From positions 1 to 60,028 of the forward strand of contig JAFDVL010000019.1 in the NCBI GenBank assembly GCA_018268995.1: a stretch of 60,028 bases of DNA, written 5' to 3'. Made by a program: the position numbers and the translations under genes. This document shows positions 57,603 to 60,028 of the stretch, piece after piece. The notes under the pieces were generated by a model. It did no database searches and was not told the DNA's origin. It saw only the letters and a program-made list of their open reading frames with translations. The DNA is from Acidobacteriota bacterium. Lineage in GTDB: Bacteria > Acidobacteriota > Blastocatellia > RBC074. Every line of letters starts with the position of its first letter. Positions within the stretch are counted from its first letter, which is position 1.

Positions 57603-58456
57603 TAATGGTTAGAAAAATATTTCGTTACATGCAGCACGTTCGAAGTCTCCAACGAATTGGCATGGCTTTGTCCAGAGGAGCGGCTACGAGTTCGCTCAGA
57701 ACTATTGACTTGGCTGAGCCACTGACTTGGGAATTTTCTGGGTTCAGCCAAAATGGTGAGGATGGAGTAATTGATGTATTAATGCGCCATATTATCCAAC
57801 CGAATTATTATTTTATTGAGATAGGGGCCTCTGATGGAATAGAGAATAACACATCCTGGCTCGCCATTTCACGGCGCTTTGGCGGAGTGTTCGTTGAGGG
57901 TAATCCTATTGCCTCTCAATGGTGCCGATATGTTTTTACCCCACTCAACTATGGCGTTGAATTCGTTAACATGTTTGTAACCCAAGACAATATGACTGAA
58001 TTGAGAAACTTAGCAAGATATTCCAACCCGGATGTTTTTTCATTAGACATTGACGGCAATGATTACTATGTCGCGAAGGCTGTTTTGGACGCAGGATTTC
58101 GACCCAAAATATTTATTGTTGAATATAATTCAGCTTTTGGTCCAACACAGAGTCTTACAATTCCCTACAAAAAAGACTTTCAGGTCGTACAATCATATAA
58201 AGATAACCTTTATTATGGTTGTTCTATTGCTGGTTGGCAGAAACTCCTTTCCCCGCGAGGTTATAAATTTGTAACAGTTGAGCGGAATGGGGTCAATGCA
58301 TTCTTTATTGATCCGACTACCTTCGAAAGTAGCTTCGTTGAAGCGATTAGAGGTAAAAGTTTTTCAGAGAATGTTTCTCAGGCACGTGAGTATAAAACAG
58401 ATTGGCATCAGCAGTTCGCACTGATTCAGGATAGGGAATTTTTCAATATTGACTGA
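57599..58456 (+). CDS. FkbM-family methyltransferase 2
   Basis: 285 residues from ATG 57599, which overlaps the preceding stop (ATGA). SAM-site region: FSGFSQNGEDGVIDVL then FIEIGASDGIENNTSWLA; DVFSLDIDGNDYYVAKAVL is the acidic part that follows. This is the subgroup with a Gly-Ala-Ser-Asp-Gly loop. Probable sugar O-methyltransferase. Confidence 0.82.
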   Translation: MIMVRKIFRYMQHVRSLQRIGMALSRGAATSSLRTIDLAEPLTWEFSGFSQNGEDGVIDVLMRHIIQPNYYFIEIGASDGIENNTSWLAISRRFGGVFVEGNPIASQWCRYVFTPLNYGVEFVNMFVTQDNMTELRNLARYSNPDVFSLDIDGNDYYVAKAVLDAGFRPKIFIVEYNSAFGPTQSLTIPYKKDFQVVQSYKDNLYYGCSIAGWQKLLSPRGYKFVTVERNGVNAFFIDPTTFESSFVEAIRGKSFSENVSQAREYKTDWHQQFALIQDREFFNID

Positions 58457-58502
58457 ATCATATTCTAGAGCCTATTGCATACTTGGTGGGAGTTCTTAAG
58501 AA

Positions 58503-59591
58503 ATGAAGATACTGTTTTTAGGATGGCTTGATGAGGGGCAAACTTCTAGGATGCGCATGGAAGTGTTGCGGGAGTTGGGGCACACTGTGATACCGTTGAA
58601 TTGTCAAGATATATGGAGGTGTAGCTCTTGGGCATCACGTCATTTCCAGCAAAGACTAAATAATGGCCCCGCAATTAATAGGCTTAATTCATCATTGTTT
58701 CAATTGGCCCGAGAGCATAAACCTGATTTATTATGGGCCGAGAAACAAGAACATATTCGACCTGAAGTGCTCAACCAACTACGTAATCGAGGTATAAGGC
58801 TATTACATTATACCCCTGATCCTTATTTTACTCTAGATTGGAAACGCTCAAAGCTTATGGATGCCTGTTTACCCCTATTTGATTATGTTGTTACGTCTAA
58901 ACAATATGAATTGGGTGAATATAGAGAAGTATGTCAAAAAGTGATTTACATTCCCCTTGGTTACGACGAAGGTGCTCATCGTCCTATAAGTCCGCCTAAT
59001 TTGAATGCGTGGCAAATATTTAACAGCGATGTGACTTTTGTCGGTGGGTGGGAACCGCGTCGCCAGTTATTGCTGGAAGCTATTGCCAGACTGGATTGTA
59101 ACCTCAAAATTTGGGGGTATGGCTGGGATCATGTTGCTGATGGGAAGTGGACCCCTCGCCGTGCATTTCGCTTGCGCCGCTTAGCTGGTCAAGGCAGTTT
59201 TCACATTACAAAGAGTGATTTTCTTGCAAAAGCTTTACAAGGCGGGGAAGTATATGGGGATCAATATGCTTGGGCCTTAACTGGGGCACGTATAAATGTT
59301 GGTTTTCTTCGTCAGGTTTGGCCTGACCAACACACGACACGCACATTTGAGATCCCCGCTTGCAGAAGCATGCTGCTTGCAGATCGAACAGACGAACACT
59401 TGGAATTTTTTGCTGAGGGAAAAGAGGCGGAATTTTTCTCCTCGCAAGAGGAGTTGCAAGACAAAGCCCGCTTTTATCTAAGTCATGAATCGCTTCGGGA
59501 AAAAATTGCCTGGAATGGCTATCACCGTTGTTTGAATTCCAATTACTCATATAAGCACAGGGTCAGAAGTATAATGAATCAATTAAACTGA
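58503..59591 (+). CDS. Glycosyltransferase 4 (CgeB/DUF3880-like)
   Basis: 362 residues. N-terminal MKILFLGWLDEGQTSRMRMEVLREL, LLHYTPDPYF, SDVTFVGGWEPRRQLLLEAI and RTFEIPACRSMLLADRTDEHLEFFAEGKEAEFFSSQEEL match the CgeB-type glycosyltransferase family seen in spore-coat and surface-glycan loci. Likely adds a sugar to the repeat unit. Short 88-base gap to the next gene. Confidence 0.85.
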   Translation: MKILFLGWLDEGQTSRMRMEVLRELGHTVIPLNCQDIWRCSSWASRHFQQRLNNGPAINRLNSSLFQLAREHKPDLLWAEKQEHIRPEVLNQLRNRGIRLLHYTPDPYFTLDWKRSKLMDACLPLFDYVVTSKQYELGEYREVCQKVIYIPLGYDEGAHRPISPPNLNAWQIFNSDVTFVGGWEPRRQLLLEAIARLDCNLKIWGYGWDHVADGKWTPRRAFRLRRLAGQGSFHITKSDFLAKALQGGEVYGDQYAWALTGARINVGFLRQVWPDQHTTRTFEIPACRSMLLADRTDEHLEFFAEGKEAEFFSSQEELQDKARFYLSHESLREKIAWNGYHRCLNSNYSYKHRVRSIMNQLN

Positions 59592-59679
59592 AGCACCTAC
59601 CGCGCTACAGACAATAAGCTGGATCTATTATCTATCGCAATCATTTTCGTCCTAATTTTCAGCATTCAGGAATTTAATT

Positions 59680-60028
59680 ATGCTCCATCTGCTTCGCCAG
59701 ACTATTAGCCATTTCCCCAAAGGGCGTGCTCGAATGGCGCGCAACCTAGCCCGCTTGACGCCAGGCATTGCGACTATAAAAATGGTTGGCTCGCTTACGG
59801 GCTGTCAGATGAGACTTGATTTTAGAGACTGCTTCCAAGCGGCGATGGCTTGTAGCGCGTATCAGCCCGATCTGATTAACGTACTCAGGAATCTCGTACG
59901 TTCAGATGACATAATCCTGACCGGAGGTTCACATATTGGATATCTAATGTTGCATCTTGCTAGCTTTGCCCGTGATGGTCTAGTCATCGGCTTTGAGGCT
60001 GACCCCTTGCTGCCTGACAAAAAATGGG
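59680..60028 (+). CDS. FkbM-family methyltransferase 3, 3' end outside window
   Basis: 116 residues visible from ATG 59680 (AGGA upstream), no stop before the window ends. QMRLDFRDCFQAAMACSAYQPDLINVLRNLVRSDDIILTGGSHIGYLMLHLASFARDGLVIGFEADP fits the N-terminal part of an FkbM methyltransferase, though the usual Asp-Val-Gly-Ala of the SAM loop reads LTGGSHIG. Confidence 0.7.
   Translation, partial: MLHLLRQTISHFPKGRARMARNLARLTPGIATIKMVGSLTGCQMRLDFRDCFQAAMACSAYQPDLINVLRNLVRSDDIILTGGSHIGYLMLHLASFARDGLVIGFEADPLLPDKKW

Overview
The window looks like a chromosomal segment of a Gram-negative soil or freshwater bacterium, most plausibly an acidobacterium of the Blastocatellia type. This is inference, based on a PASTA-less Ser/Thr kinase with a TPR tail, orthocaspase/FGE fusions, SYLF proteins, DUF2157/GDYXXLXY pairs, palindromic repeats scattered between and inside genes, and the absence of any marker of Proteobacteria or Firmicutes. 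No 16S gene is present, so the assignment is tentative.

Layout. 1-5.4 kb: a truncated secreted arylsulfatase, a membrane Ser/Thr kinase with TPRs, and nadB, all on the minus strand. 5.4-11.8 kb: a minus-strand housekeeping block, rplM-rpsI-rpsB-tsf-pyrH-frr, then tRNA-Gly(CCC), rlmN and a four-helix-bundle (IVP) gene bounded by inverted repeats. A good sigma70 promoter precedes rplM. 11.9-15.2 kb: a STAS-domain anti-sigma antagonist and ppc, converging on a long hairpin. 15.2-20.1 kb: an island of at least eight copies of one large palindromic repeat around a gene for a REP-associated HUH tyrosine transposase (RAYT), with an orthocaspase-FGE fusion, an asparaginase and a small secreted-protein gene that carries a repeat copy inside it. 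20.1-36.8 kb: accessory and envelope genes, namely a beta-lactamase-fold hydrolase, membrane proteins, two SYLF proteins, an M15 peptidase, a GNAT, a PlsC-like acyltransferase, a DUF2157/GDYXXLXY pair, a 976-residue secreted protein with a duplicated cysteine cassette, a GntR regulator, a Fes-like esterase and a TPR/jelly-roll protein.

37.3-60 kb is a plus-strand exopolysaccharide or O-antigen locus. It has an export porin (Wza-like) and a BY-kinase/Wzz protein, two DegT aminotransferases, asnB, a WlbA-WlbB-WlbC set for a 2,3-diacetamido uronic acid, and a HisH/HisF/WbpG trio expected to turn an acetamido group into an acetamidino group. These are followed by a Wzx flippase, an LbH acetyltransferase, four glycosyltransferases and three FkbM-type methyltransferases, the last cut by the window edge. 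A decayed IS5-type element sits between two glycosyltransferase genes. From about 44 kb the DNA is visibly more AT-rich than the housekeeping half, as is usual for laterally shuffled surface-polysaccharide loci.

The most noteworthy structure is the RAYT/palindrome island (15.25-19.70 kb), together with several other families of palindromic repeat, two of which lie inside coding sequences.
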